The notes beneath the pieces were generated by a model. That model had not been told where the DNA came from. It ran no database searches and saw only the letters and a list, made by a program, of their open reading frames with translations. Position numbers and translations under genes: made by a program. Of a stretch of DNA of 64,000 bases, positions 1 through 11,574 are shown in pieces (the stretch's first letter is position 1; each line of letters starts with the position of its first letter). The stretch is from Flaccisagitta enflata (Eukaryota; Chaetognatha; Sagittoidea; Aphragmophora): assembly GCA_965153355.1 (NCBI GenBank), contig OZ231128.1, positions 2,666,001 to 2,730,000 on the forward strand. The letters are read 5' to 3'.

Positions 1-177
1 TCAAATTTTGCATTTTCAAGAACATAGCTGTGATCTCTAGTGAATGTCGAACAGAGCCATGTGTTTATTTTTTTGATTTTTTGCGTTTCTATGCAAACTT
101 AGACTTTTACGCGAGAACACTCAAATGGAATTTTGCAGATTTTGTTTTCGGAAGATGTGGGTAAAAATGTGTGTAAC

Positions 178-640
<463 letters not shown>

Positions 641-740
641 AAGGAACAGAAAGAAAACTAGTCATCCAAGGATCGCACATGGTCATGGTCGACCTGATGC
701 CCTGCTTGGAGCAGATTTTCAATGTTAGTTTGAGCCTAGA

Positions 741-1196
741 GAGGCAGCGGCCCCATGGCCGACATGCCTGTAAGACACAGGGAGTTGAATGATTGCAGAA
801 CTGGAATTAGATCAGGGATGAGGGCAGATTTGAATCTAAGAGGGTCATTTTGAGGGCTGAATTGAGACCAATTTTAGGTTTGAGAGGTCTGATTTTAGGC
901 TTGAAATAGTTGATTTTGGGCCTGATAAGGCTGATCTAGTACCTTAGTGGGCTGATTTTGGGCTTGAGTGAGCTAATTTTGGATCTAAAATAGCTGATTT
1001 TGGGGTCTGGAGAGGGTTGATTTGGGGTCTGAGAGGGCTGACTGGGGCCTGAGAGGGGCCTCGGGGGATTTTGGGTCTGAGAGGGCTGATTAGCCTGAGA
1101 GGGGTCATGGGGACGACAGATGGACGACGCCTGAAATTCACCCCTGTGTGTCATACAGGACATCGGCCCTTTGGGGCCGCTGCCCAAAAAAAAAAA
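741..1196. mobile_element. Fold-back element FB-A
   Basis: Left end GGCAGCGGCCCCATGGCCGA, CCTGTAAGACACAGGG. Right end AAATTCACCCCTGTGTGTCA, ATACAGGACATCGGCCCTTT, GGGGCCGCTGCCC: inverted repeats of ~45-50 bp. The interior (840-1100) is a diverged ~20-30 bp tandem array around GAGAGGGCTGATTTTGGG. The usual upstream flank (TCATCCAAGGATCGCACATG) is at 662-681. Confidence 0.78.
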
Positions 1197-1384
1197 GAAG
1201 GAAAAAGAAAAAGAAGAAGAAGAAGAAGACGAAGAAGACGAAGAAGACGAAGAAGACGAAGAAGACGAAGAAGAAGAAAAAGGAGAGAAATATACGAGGA
1301 TGGTAACGGTAGAAAGTGATAGAACAGGAAAAGAAGAAAAAGAAAAAGAAGAAAAAGAAGAAGAAGGAGAAGAGGGAGAACAGG
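1196..1384 (+). repeat. GAA/GAC purine-rich array
   Basis: GAAGACGAAGAAGACGAAGA-type units, broken by ~45 nt of unique sequence near 1290. Lies between fold-back elements FB-A and FB-B. Confidence 0.92.
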
Positions 1385-2091
1385 TCGCCCAAAGGCAATA
1401 TGTGGTCAGCTATACCTGCTGCCCTGCTTTGTGAGTTGGATTGTAAATCGAGCTGAGGAAGCAGGGGCAATGGGCCCTGGCGACGAAGTCCCGTAGAACA
1501 CAGGGGACTGTCGTTCGTCCTGGCCTGAAGAAGTGGACGGTGATAAGAGGAGGGCCAACAGAAGGTTTTTAATGTTCTCAACTAAGGTCTAAGAAGGCTA
1601 CGTTAGGGCCTCAAAATGCCAAAGTAGCTTTCTGAGGGCTGACTTGGAGTGTTTTGAGAGAGCTGGATTAGGCTTGAAAGGTCAGGACGACTGATTTGAA
1701 ACCTGAGAACAATACATGGAGGCTTAGATAGCTGATTTGCGGCCTGAGAGGCCTAAGCGAGGCCTAGAGCCAGGCTCTGGAGTGCCTGAGAATTTGGGTT
1801 TGGAGCCTATAGCCTCACTTGAGGCATGAGGCCAGGTTTGAGCCTCTGGAGAGGCTGGGATTAAGTGCCTGATAAAGACGGGATTTGACGCCTGAGAGGC
1901 CGGATTTGAGGTCTCTGAGGCCAGATTTGAGGTCTCTGAGGCCAGATTTGAGGTCTCTGAGGCCAGATTTGAGGTCTCTGAGGCCAGATTTGAGGCCTGA
2001 GGGGCCTGACGGGGGGAGGAACGAACGAGCAAATGAACAAACGAACACACTGAAGAACTACAGGACTTTGTTCTCGCCGCTGCCCAAAAAA
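1384..2091. mobile_element. Fold-back element FB-B, degraded, with 21-bp array
   Basis: A degenerate left end (GTGGTCAGCTATACCTGCTG, GGGGCAATGGGCCC, ACACAGGGG) and right end CTCGCCGCTGCCCAAAAAA. Interior has the same GAGGCCTGAT-like units, including about five 21-bp copies of CCAGATTTGAGGTCTCTGAG at ~1899-1998. Any long translation here is repeat-derived. Confidence 0.6.
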
Positions 2092-2167
2092 GAGATAAAG
2101 AGTAAAGCTAGATGTCATGTGTACCCGAGCCCAAGCGCAGGCTGCGGTTGAAGCTGGCGAGGGTTAG

Positions 2168-2548
2168 GTAGCAGCCCTTCGTGGGTCGTGATGACCCATG
2201 CCACACATACGGAGGAGCCGCCTCCTCCTTCTTCCTCCGGCACTCCCTCCCCAGCTCACTGCCCATATCTCAGCCTCAAGGCCCATATCCTGGCCTGAGG
2301 CCCAAATCCCAAACCTGAGGCCCAAATCCTTGAGGCCGGAATTTAGCCTTGGGCAGGGATTTAGGCCTGGAGGTTGGGATTTGAGCCTCAAGACTAGGAT
2401 TTGGGCCTCTGAGATCAGATGGCCCAAGTGCTGAGATACGGGCCTCGTGGGCTGAGGGTGCACGTGATAAGGAGGAGGAGGAGAAGAAGAAAATCCCCAA
2501 ATGTGTGAAAGCATAGGTCATCGACCCCTTCGGGGCCGCTGCCCAAAA
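2168..2548. mobile_element. Fold-back element FB-C
   Basis: Left GCAGCCCTTCGTGGGTCGTG, ATGACCCATGCCACAC. Right GTGTGAAAGCATAGGTCATC, GACCCCTTCGGGGCCGCTGC. The interior is an array of GAGGCCCAAATCC / CTGGGATTTGGGCCT units arranged so that its two halves are mutually inverted. Confidence 0.68.
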
Positions 2549-2691
2549 GGAGAAAAAGAAGAAGAAGGAGAGGAAGAAGGGAAAGTAGAAGGAGAAGGAG
2601 GCGAAGAGAAAGTGCCGATATAAAAACTAGTAAACAGCCGACAGAAAAAAAAAGAACAATACGGAAGAAAAAGATGAGGAAGACGGAGACA

Positions 2692-2725
<34 letters not shown>

Positions 2726-2780
2726 AGAAGAAGAAGAAGAAGAAGAAGAAGAAGAAGAAGAAGAAGAAGAGAAGAAAAAG
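2549..2780 (+). repeat. GAA-rich array
   Basis: Imperfect AAGAAGGAG units and a pure GAA run at 2694-2770, beginning right at the end of FB-C. Confidence 0.95.
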
Positions 2781-4104
2781 AAAAGGAAACAATTATTAGG
2801 CCAAACTAGGTCAACCCCTATACCCTAGTGAGGATCGCAAAAGCCAGGCAGACATAAGATGTTACCAACTATGTCAATCGACAAACAGACAGACGGACAA
2901 ACCCACCTACTTACGTAGTGTGGCATACACGCATATACGCAACTGAAAAAATAAAGAAAGTAGTAAAAAATCTGTAAAATCCTATAGTGAGTTTGATTGT
3001 TGTGAGCTTACCCTTAGTATTGTGACTCTAACGTGAAACACTGTTCTACGTTTAAAAAAAATAATGTTGCTTAGCAACTGAGAAAACATTCTGACGTCTT
3101 TCTTCATTCCTATCACCTTTCATGACTAACCTCATTCATTCATTCATTCATTCATTCATTCATTCATTCATTCATTCATTCATTCATTCATTCATTCATT
3201 GATTCATCCATTCATTCATTCATTCATCAAAAACGTTCATTCACAAAATCTTAATCAAGCGAGGCGCACTTATTGGCCTTCACTTGGCCTTGTTTTTTTC
3301 TACTCTTATGACAAAAGTCAATTGAGGAAAGTTATTTGATGTTCTTAGAACATAATTTTGTATACTTTGATATGGCATAGCAGGAACATATAAACTATAG
3401 GCCAAAATTCCTTAAGGGGACTGTTGGTGATGCCTGTAAAATGTTCATGACCCTGTGAGGTATTTTTTGGTGTCGAATAACAATTTATTAAAGGGCTGTC
3501 AACAAAAGATTGCAAAATTTGCTAATTTTAAGCCTTTTTTCACTCTATAAGCTTTCAAAAAGTTGAATTATGGCCCTGACACTTGGCACGCACATAAATA
3601 GACCCTAAAAAAGTTGTCAAAAAAAAATTTTAATATGTGATAATTTTCAGATATCTAAATTAAGAAAAAAATATGTTTTTTTTAGTAAAGTCAATGAAAA
3701 ATGCGGTCATTACCCCCCTTAAAGTCAACTGATTTGGACAAAATTTTAACTGGAAGTACTTCACATCAAGTACTACCTCCATGTAAAATTTCATCAAAAT
3801 CGGAGCGCTTTAAAGTACCAAAAATTGCATTTGAAGTTGGCCTTCATTAGATAACTTTTTAAAATCACATTTTTTGATGTAGCTCCCAAACGAAAAAAGA
3901 TTTTGCATTGATTTTTTACATTTTAACACCCTATATACTATTTTATAGAATGGTAAAAAAAAAATTCATGATTATGATAATTTTATTTTCATCACTCTTT
4001 GACTGGTCAAATTTCGTCTTCGTTTGCACTGTGACCTAAGCAGAATATATATAAGTAAATACAACATTGAATGGTTAGGATTCGCATAGGCAGCACCAAT
4101 ATCT
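2781..4104. other. AT-rich sequence with an ATTC microsatellite
   Basis: (ATTC)n at ~3130-3228. The rest is AT-rich unique-looking sequence. No exon or repeat family recognised. A GACAGACAGACGGACAAAC fragment at ~2884 may be an F relic. Confidence 0.6.
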
Positions 4105-4320
4105 CGCTGTCATGTCATTGAGTACAAGGCAACCCCCTTGTGCTGGGATTTAGGAATTCGAGTCGATATTCGGTCCGATGTCCGCCATCTGTGTATTTTA
4201 TATGGGCTTCACGCTGTCATGTCATTAAGTACTAGGCAACCCCCTCGTGCTGGGATTGAGGAATTCGAGTCGATATTCGGTCCGATGTCCGCCATCCGTG
4301 TATTCCGTCTGGGCTTCTCT
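4105..4320 (+). repeat. 107-bp tandem duplication
   Basis: Two copies of CGCTGTCATGTCATT(G/A)AGTAC, GGCAACCCCC, GAATTCGAGTCGATATTCGG, TCCGATGTCCGCCATC at 4105 and 4212. ~90% alike. The 113-codon frame across it shows no recognisable domain. Confidence 0.85.
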
Positions 4321-4782
4321 CGGATCCAATTGAGGTTGATGACCGGGGAAACAGCGAAGCCTTTCCCGGGGTATATTCTGAAACGCAGAAAAGTAGAAAG
4401 TAAGATGAGCCCGAGACCAGACAGGGTTATGCTTCATTGTAGAACATTCAGGAATCCATTAGTGGCACGCATTATCTAACCTACTCCACGTGCTACAAAC
4501 GAGACGAATCATTCTTGAATGTTGGCGATTTCGCCTTTATCATGGTCATTTACATTTTGTAATCTCTCAAGATTTGTCATTATTGTTTTGACATTGATAC
4601 ATCACCTGCGAGCACTGTGGAATGGCATCTGGTTTTGGGTCGTAAAGATCACCCGTTCTAGCTTTAAGCGGCACTGGCAAAGCCCCCTCTTTGGGGTGGA
4701 TCAATTTCATGTGTGGGCTTGGATCGGGAACGTCTGAAAAGGGAGAACAGATCATGCATGGTTAAGATTCCCTTATAGTTGC

Positions 4783-5180
4783 AGACACGCAACTCTATCA
4801 GAGGCTATGTCTGTCCGTCCGTCCGTCCATCATGCTAGAGTTAACAAGTGACACAGGGTCATAATATTGTTGCGGACGGGTGGGCAGGGGCCTCCCAATT
4901 CCCAGCCTCAGCTCAACCTCACCTCCCAACTCCCTCACACACACACACACTAACAAAGCATCATGATGCGCGTTTTTCGCATTTTCAACCCAAGCTTGAT
5001 GGACCGACGGACGGACAAAGAGGGTTGTGAGTCCACAACTAAAAACGCGAGCTGCAGTTGTGTGTGTGTTTGTATGTGTGTGACTGTGTGTGTGTGGGTG
5101 TGTTTGTATGTGTGGCTGGGGGTTGGATGCCCTTGCCCACCCGTCTGCAACGACATTGCTCGACTCCGCGTCACTTGTTT
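4783..5180. mobile_element. Cluster of three F3 pieces in alternating orientation
   Basis: 4783-4845 minus piece (AGTTGCAGACACGCAACTCT). 4844-5045 plus copy (ACAAGTGACACAGGGTCATA, GTTGCGGACGGGTGGGCAGG, an internal CA run, GACCGACGGACGGACAAAGA, CACAACTAAAAA). 5046-5180 minus head piece with a TG run (GCCCACCCGTCTGCAACGAC ... GCGTCACTTGTT). Confidence 0.75.
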
Positions 5181-5589
5181 TCTCTCCCTCTGCCAATTTG
5201 TCGCGCGTCTCTCTCTCGTTCTTCCTCTCTCCCAGACGACGTACCGTAGGATTGTTTTTGAGTTGTTTGAAAATAATGGCTGAAATCTGATGGAATTGGT
5301 TTTCCCTTTTTGAGTTCTTTGACGTCTTGACGCTCTTCGTGCCAATTGCCTAAGAGAGTCTTAACCCCGTAACCAGTTTCCGTCGTCTTGGTTCGCCACC
5401 CAAATTCCTGTTTTTTGATTACAGATACAGTAGTAAATAAAGCCAACACCTTACAGTCGCGTGCGGTTGTTAAGACCGTTAGAACAAAAGACTGAAAAAC
5501 TAACAGATCAAAGGACTAAGAGACCAAATGCAAATTTACTTGAATTAACTAAACATGCCTTAAAATGGCGTAAAACGACGAAAAAAAAT

Positions 5590-5673
5590 CTAAGCGTTAC
5601 CGACAGACGGACGGACTGACCGACCGACCGACCGACGGACAGAGTGGGTTGTAGAGTCGCGTGCACGCGACTA
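5590..5673 (+). mobile_element. F2 element, hairpin end only
   Basis: ACCGACCGACCGACCGACGG, then GTAGAGTCGCGTGCACGCGA and CTACAATTG. A perfect AGTCGCGTGCACGCGACT palindrome, without the A-tail. A hairpin-like AGTCGCGTGCGGTTG also occurs at ~5456. Confidence 0.6.
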
Positions 5674-6149
5674 CAATTGAGTTGAATTGAAGCGTCATGT
5701 CCTAGGTCGGCTGACGCCGACATTGCGAAGACGTTGTTACATTGTTGGCGCTCTTTTGACTCATTTGCGCGTGCCGCACCTCAGCGTCAATGCTGAGTAG
5801 GATGGCTTAAAGTAAGGTCAATTTCAAATTCATGTCGCCAAATGTTGGAGAAAATGAGACCCTTTCCATCATAAATGAGAATTCCAAAATTTGGGGGTAA
5901 TGTTGTTGTTGGCAATAATGGAATCCGTTATTGCGGGTTTCAACTGAACCACACTACCACGTATCATTGATTACTTGGAATTTTTGTTCCGAGTCTCCAT
6001 AATGCGTCCACACTTCGCCCAAAGTGGTTGAGTTCATGTGCGCGTAAAATGGGACCTGAGCCATGGTGCGTGATGTGTAATTTAACTTTTCTGCAAGTGA
6101 GGGAGGAAAGACATAGAGGTTATACTTTGATGACATGAATAACAATAAT
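5674..6149. other. Unassigned upstream/intronic sequence
   Basis: Contains GCATTGTTGGCAATAATGG-like and GGAATCCGTTATTGCGGGTT stretches reminiscent of CAGT-MITE ends, but no pair was found. No exon seen. Confidence 0.4.
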
Positions 6150-6753
6150 GAAAAGATATCAAAATGTACCAGTAATGGCAGCTGTCGCCGTGAGGAAAAA
6201 AGTCGTAAGCATTGGACACTTTTCACCAAGCTTTTGTTTTCAGTCACTGCAAATCTTTCTACTTTTAGATCAAATCAAAAGCACTTGTATGTATTGGTTG
6301 CAGTGTTAATCAGAGAAATGTAGGTATGAGCTAGATGAGCTAAAATGCTCAAAATCACTCAACCACACAACCAGCTGTGCTCATTGACATGTTTTTTTGT
6401 AGTTGCATTTATGTATTTATCACATTAAAGATCAGAAAAAAATACTGAGCTAAATGACCTAAGTGAGCTAGAATACATAAAAACACCCTCACAAATGAGC
6501 AACTGAGCTCACTGACATGCTTTTTTGTATCTGCTTTCTTAAACATGTATCGAAATATTCATTCATTTATTGCATTTGAAATCAGAAAAAAAGACGGAGC
6601 TAAATGAGCTAAATGAGCTAAACTGCTCAAAATCACCCTCACAGATGAGCAGCCATGCTCATAAACATTTTTTTTGTATTTGCATGCTCAAACAAACATA
6701 ATTACACCAGGCAACCATTTAATCACAAAAATTTTGATTGAGTTAAAATCATT

Positions 6754-6787
6754 TCCACTGAAGCACGACGTCGTGCTTCAGTGGAAT
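6754..6787. repeat. Perfect palindrome
   Basis: TTCCACTGAAGCACGACG followed by its exact reverse complement, TCGTGCTTCAGTGGAA. A near-identical palindrome lies at 7650-7683. The pair may be the ends of an ~930-bp element that also holds the hairpin at 7382 and an F1 copy. Confidence 0.85.
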
Positions 6788-7003
6788 GAAGAATGACTAG
6801 TGCTTTTCACAATTCGAGCTTCAGTGGAATTGGAAATAACTGATTTTGTCATTGTAACAAAGATAATCAAAGTAGTCTTTATTTAAAGTATTTTCTTCCT
6901 CATAAGGCAGTGAAACAGTATTGTTAAGGTTTAAATAGTGTTTGTGTTATAATCAGTATTTATAATTTGGTACTGCCAAGAATTACATTTTCCCCCATGT
7001 TTC

Positions 7004-7125
7004 TTTTTTAGGTGCGACAAAGCACCTCTATAACTGGCTGTGTCCGTCGGTTGGTTGGTTGGTTGGGTAACGCATTCGTTTGACGATCCACACGTCGCAC
7101 CTTATTGGCCTACTTGGCCTTGTTT
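7004..7125 (-). mobile_element. F1 element, copy a
   Basis: Type copy of F1. Plus strand: oligo-T, AGGTGCGACAAAGCACCT (hairpin), CTATAACTGGCTGTGTCCGT, CGGTTGG microrepeat, GTAACGCATTCGTT, then GTCGCACCTTATTGGCCTAC and TTGGCCTTGTTT. The strand is given so that the oligo-T is a 3' A-tail. No coding capacity. Confidence 0.85.
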
Positions 7126-7381
7126 CTCTTTTTTTGCCCTTTGATTTCCTTCCCCATCTCCAAACCTTTTGATTCCCCCCAGTGGGGGGGGGGACTTGAT
7201 AAAATACAGGACTGCTTACATCTGAAGAAATCATCTCCTTTCTTTTTACCTCTTTATTCTTATCTTCGATAAATGACTTTGATAAATGACTTACTAAACA
7301 AAAAGAATGTTTATATCAAAATAATCTCATAATAAAATAATATCATAATAAAAAATCAATGTGGGGAAAACTCATTTTCTT

Positions 7382-7442
7382 TCATGACAAAAATTTTTTC
7401 CTATCACAGAATTTATGTGATAGGAAAAAATTTTTGTCATGA
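7382..7442. repeat. Perfect 27-bp hairpin
   Basis: TCATGACAAAAATTTTTTCC, TATCACA, a 7-nt loop GAATTTA, then the exact reverse complement ending TTTTTGTCATGA. Sits between the two palindromes at 6754 and 7650. Confidence 0.88.
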
Positions 7443-7649
7443 AAAAAAAACTTAAAAAAAAAAAATTGAGAGATATTTTTTAAAGATAACAATTTATTTC
7501 AAAAAGAAAAACCTATCTTTATTTGAATAAGAGAAATAAAAATATTCTAATTGCACTGAAATGAATTGTAGCAACCACTGGATTGACTTTTTGTTTCATT
7601 GCTATTTGGAAAGAGGTCAAGAGTCAATTCACTCAAGCACGAATTTCAA

Positions 7650-7683
7650 TTCCACTGAAGCACGAAGTCGTGCTTCAGTGGAA
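7650..7683. repeat. Near-perfect palindrome
   Basis: ATTCCACTGAAGCACGAA then GTCGTGCTTCAGTGGAAT. Differs from the 6754 copy at the centre only. Confidence 0.85.
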
Positions 7684-8040
7684 TGGGGCCTCACTGGCCT
7701 CATTTTCAGCTCAAAGTTCGTGATTCAGTGACTAGCTCTAATTACACTCCTCTATTCATCCTACTTAAAATTGTAAAAAATTGAAAAAAATTCCATTAGA
7801 ATTTTTTGTAAATAAATCTTTAAAAAATCATAGCGCGAAAAGTATTTGTCGTAGAGCATTCTGCTTGGCGCCACATGAAAGAGAACTATCAAATTTACTT
7901 ACCTTATCAACTTCATTAGAGGGCTCATTCGCCCCAAGGAGAGCCCCAACTTCCGCATAAGAAAATGAAAACCCTGTTTCTCTCGAATATGTCAAAAAAT
8001 CGAAGACTGACTTCGACTTTTTTCCCGATTAAAACGTTTT

Positions 8041-9666
8041 GATAACGCCGTCACCAATCTTTTTTCCATAATAACCAGTAACTCCTTTAGTATAACTTTA
8101 AGTATTACGTCCGTTGAAACCTATTAATTGTCCGGATTATCATCTGGTTTTACATTACTACTGATTCTCCACTAAAATAGAAATGACGAAGGAAACATGT
8201 TGGCGTATCAAATCCATAATGTTTTGTGGAGGGATTGCGTGTGCCACTCGATTATAGAATCGCGTTTCTTAGTTACTGCGACGCCGAGGAGGGGGGCACC
8301 GGCACAGTCGTCAGCTGATTTCTCCCTTTCATGATGACTTTTCCACTTTCTATTTCATAACACGCCAAGTTTTATTTGCCGCATCATATGCATCAGACGG
8401 CGGCAGTTTTTGACTACACCACAGGATGAAACTTGTAATTGACACCGACTACACTTATATACACTGATGTTTTGATGCATTGATGCGTTTGTTTACACCG
8501 ACTATACTTATATATATAAATATATATAAATATATATGATAGATATATATATATATATGCATTGATGCTTGGCCGTATACTATTTCCTCACATTACCTCA
8601 CATTACCTCACATTACCTCACATTACCTCTCATATAATACTTTTGGATGTCCTCGCAAGCACTACGGCAATACTTAGAAATGGAAGTAATGTAGTCCCTT
8701 TTCCCTCGTAGCCTTGCCCCTTCCTCCTCGTCCCTCTCTATACCTTGTCTCTCTGCCTTCTCGTTCCTTGATGATGCTTAGCAAATTAACAACGAAATAG
8801 TGGGAAACAAATCGCCTTTATCATATCAGCTATGGCACTGAATCTCCCATTGATATAATCTTTAACATTACCTATTGCCTGATTTTCGAGATATTTCTGA
8901 ACTAGTCTTCTGGGCTTGCTCGGCGAAATTCTACTGAGTCCGACGAAAAAACAGCGAGGCCGATGGAAGTATAGTCAGGAAACCAAAAGCCTAATTTGCA
9001 TATTGAGGTTATGACGAAAAAGATCTCGTTTGAGTGGAAAATGAAAACAATTCTCATTAGCTTGCTAACAAGACTTCTATGTGATCCTTAAAATCTATTT
9101 TGCTGATTAGATTGAGTTTTAAACTTTTTGAACTAGAATAAATTGACTCTTTTTTTTTTTTTATTAGGCCTGTAACTTAATGTTGATATAGGATAATATA
9201 AACTGAACAATTCAACTCATTAAGTAACGGTACAAAAAAGAAAAATCCAGGTTACCCTTACCTATTTGTAACGACCTGAGGATTCAGGTCGTCAGAACAC
9301 CTGTGAACAGAGAGGACGCCGTCCCAACATGTCTTGGACGAAGTAATGATTCAGCTTAGCGCCATATGGACGTGTGCGCAGTTAATCGCTCTTGTGACTA
9401 CAGATTCTCTTACCTCCGATTTCATAGATTCCATAGTATAGATGTCTGTTATTGTGTCGTTCAAATAACGTTAATTGAATGATTAATGAGTTTAAAGCCT
9501 ACGACAATGATAAAAGCATGTTGGAAACGGATATCAGAGTTTACAGGTCATTGAATCAGCATGCACGGGTGTGTAAAACCTAGCTTTATACTTAAGAAAG
9601 GCTTGCTTTAAAATCTTCACCTCACCATAATGTCTGATTCTCATCGTACTTTATTTGTGGTGACAG
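8041..9666. other. Sequence upstream of e2
   Basis: Holds a TA/ATATAA stretch (8505-8560) and four and a half copies of the 10-bp unit CCTCACATTA (8588-8632). The first SBF coding exon was looked for here and not found. No other gene recognised. Confidence 0.5.
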
Positions 9667-9836
9667 GAAATGGAGGTACGAACGGAGGAAAGATCATCCA
9701 GCGATTTCCAGAGAAGGATTGGCCGGGGACTCGGTTCACCGATGGGATCGAACTCTTTTGTCAACCTGGAGGATGGGCGCTCAGCTCCGAAAGACAACCA
9801 CCTACGTTTTTCGTCTCGGTCCTTACCGACATGGTG
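9667..9836 (+). CDS. SBF-like exon e2: start of uDENN domain
   Basis: Encodes residues 1-56 of the part visible here: a Gly/Asn-rich start, then [22 protein letters not shown] and [13 protein letters not shown], matching the human stretch ending in VLTDINSERHYCACL. The acceptor is the AG at 9665-9666 (phase 1). The donor is GTG|GTAAGT at 9837 (phase 0), supported because e3 continues with SDRHYCA. An ATG lies in frame at 9630 ([13 protein letters not shown]), so a contiguous first exon is possible. I prefer an acceptor because vertebrate SBF1 also has a short separate first coding exon. The last ~13 bases and the donor are repeated many times downstream. Confidence 0.93.
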
Positions 9837-10480
9837 GTAAGTTATTGGTCATTGTCTTGTTACCGACATGGTGGTAAGTTATTGGTCATTGTCTTGTTAC
9901 CGACATGGTGGTGCGTTATTGGTCATTGCCCATTGTCTTGTTACCGACATGGTGGTAAGTTGTTGATCATTGTCTTGTTACCGACATGGTGGTGCGTTAT
10001 TGGTCATTGGCTTGTTACCGACATGGTGGTAAGTTATTGGTCATTGGCTTGTTACCGATATGGTGGAAAGTTACATTGCATTAATCATTTGCCTGTTACG
10101 GACATGGTGGTAAGTTATTGGTCATTGGCCTGTTTCCAACATGGTGTAAGTTATTGGTTATTGGCTAGTAACCAACATGGTGGTAAGTTACATTGCATTG
10201 GTCATTTGCCTGTTACGGACATGGTGGTAAGTTATTGGTCATTGGCCTGTTTCCAACATGGTGTAAGTTATTGGTTATTGGCTAGTAACCAACATGGTGG
10301 TAAGTTACATTGCATTGGTCATTTGCCTGTTACGGACATGGTGGTAAGTTATTGGTCATTGGCCTGTTTCCAACATGGTGTAAGTTATTGGTTATTGGCT
10401 AGTAACCAACATGGTGGTAAGTTACATTGCATTGGTCATTTGCCTGTTACGGACATGGTGGTAAGTTATTGTTCATTGAC
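9837..10480 (+). repeat. 37-bp / 117-bp tandem array made of the e2 end plus its splice donor
   Basis: Starting inside e2, the unit TTACCGACATGGTGGTAAGT plus ~17 nt of TTATTGGTCATTG recurs at ~37-39 bp. From ~10091 it resolves into a 117-bp higher-order unit (starts at 10091, 10208, 10325 and 10442). Most units keep GGTAAGT, a perfect 5' splice site, after the duplicated codons. The reading frame of e2 happens to stay open through the array to 10508. Confidence 0.92.
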
Positions 10481-10509
10481 TTGTTTTGAAGGAAGAAGAA
10501 CTCAGTAGG

Positions 10510-10935
10510 GGGAGTGTGGGTAACAAGTCATCCAAGGATCGCACATGGTCAGCGTTACCCGATTAGCTGAAGAAGTGGATTGAGAGCAGGGCAGCGGCCC
10601 CAAAAGCCGATGTCCTGTAAGACACAGGGGTGAATTTCCATACGTCCTGAGAGGGCATATTTGAGGCCCTAGGAGCAACTATCCATAACATTCAATGGGA
10701 GTTTTGCGTTTTCTCAATTCCTTGTCATTTTGCCATATTATCCATCAGGAATTTCACATTTTTTTTCATTTTTCATCAATTTTCCATGTTATTGAATAGG
10801 AAGTTTGTATTTTTTCAATTGTCCATGTTATTCAATGGGAATTTGAGGCTTCAAAAGCTGGGGGGATGGACGGACGGACATATGGAAATTCACCCCTGCG
10901 TCCTACAGGACATCCTCTCTTTGGGGCCGCTGCCC
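10510..10935. mobile_element. Fold-back element FB-D
   Basis: Flank AACAAGTCATCCAAGGATCG, CACATGGTCAGCG, then GGGCAGCGGCCCCAAAAGCC, GATGTCCTGTAAGACACAGG, GGTGAATTTCCA at 10589-10640. Right TGGAAATTCACCCCTGCGTC, CTACAGGACATCC, GGGGCCGCTGCCC to 10935. Interior is AT-rich with TTTTCAATT / CATGTTATTCAATGGGA units. Clean ~50-bp terminal inverted repeat. Confidence 0.85.
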
Positions 10936-11042
10936 AAAAGGGTCACCCGGGTTCGAATGATTCACCCACTAATTTCGATGAACCTGCGGAAAATGTTGGT
11001 GATCACAATTATAAAGGAAGGTTTAGTGTGTCTAGTTCTTAG

Positions 11043-11272
11043 TTGCGAACACGCAACTCTGTAGGAGACTTTGTCCGTCCGTCGGTCCGTTGGTCCGTCA
11101 CACATAAGTTGTCATGCTAGAGTTGAGAACGCGTATTTAGGATGCTGCAGTTGGTATTGTTTGTGTGTGAGTGTGTTGGAGGGGGGTTGGGGGTGTGGTT
11201 AGGGTGAGGCTGGGGGTTAGATGCCCCTGCCCACCCGTTTGCAACGATATTGTCACCCCGCGTCACTTGTTC
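11043..11272 (-). mobile_element. F3 element, complete
   Basis: AGTTGCGAACACGCAACTCT hairpin, CTTTGTCCGTCCGTCGGTCC, a TG/GGGTTGGG middle, and end GCCCACCCGTTTGCAACGAT, CCCCGCGTCACTTGTT. ~230 bp, directly upstream of the 19-bp array that precedes e3. Confidence 0.82.
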
Positions 11273-11332
11273 TTATGAAAGCGGATATTTTGCATAAACA
11301 AATATTTGGGCTGAATAAAGTGGGCGATCCAT

Positions 11333-11515
11333 TTCCCCCCCAGGTGACCCATTTTTCCCCAGGTGACCCATTTTTCCCCAGGTGACCCATTTTTCCCCAG
11401 GTGACCCATTTTCCCCCCAGGTGACTCATTTTGCCTCAGGTGACCCATTTCGCCCCAGGCGACTCATTTCGCCCCAGGTGGCCCATTTTCCCCCCAGGTG
11501 ACCCATTTCATCCTC
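11333..11515 (+). repeat. ~19-bp tandem array before e3
   Basis: About nine copies of CCAGGTGACCCATTTTTCC and variants, ending ~60 nt before the e3 acceptor. The unit resembles the end sequence GGTGACCCATTTTACC of the repeat at 14113/14950 and 50880-51070. Confidence 0.88.
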
Positions 11516-11574
11516 AATTTTAGCTTCATGTACAATCGAATTAATCCAACTTCCTCTTTCTCATTTTCCACTAG

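Larger units (their letters stand above)
6150..8040. repeat. AT-rich dispersed repeat, copy 1 (split)
   Basis: Parts at 6160-6720 and 7840-8040 are the inverse of 38915-39775. Shared stretches: GGCAGCTGTCGCCGTGAGGA, CACTTTTCACCAAGCTTTTG, then two to three ~170-bp units of GAGCTAAATGAGCTAAA ... CACAGATGAGCA, and GTAGAGCATTCTGCTTGGCG, TGACTTCGACTTTTTTCCCG. The material between (6720-7840) is an insertion bearing palindromes and an F1 copy. Confidence 0.75.

Noticed and set aside
4138-4479. 113-codon frame with two copies of GIEEFESIFGPMSAIRV-like sequence
   Set aside because: The repeat is a recent 107-bp DNA duplication read in two different frames. No domain match and no splice sites in keeping with neighbours.
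9630-9666. ATG at 9630 as the true SBF start ([13 protein letters not shown])
   Set aside because: Not excluded, but the conserved start (ADYFVLV type) is missing and an AG acceptor with a T-rich tract sits exactly where the vertebrate exon 2 begins.
9837-10508. CRISPR-like array
   Set aside because: Repeats are contiguous with no unique spacers, and the context is a eukaryotic exon. The same goes for 46451-47560 and 57573-57830.
10960-10985. GGGTTCGAATGATTC as a tRNA B box
   Set aside because: No A box or acceptor stem at the right distance.
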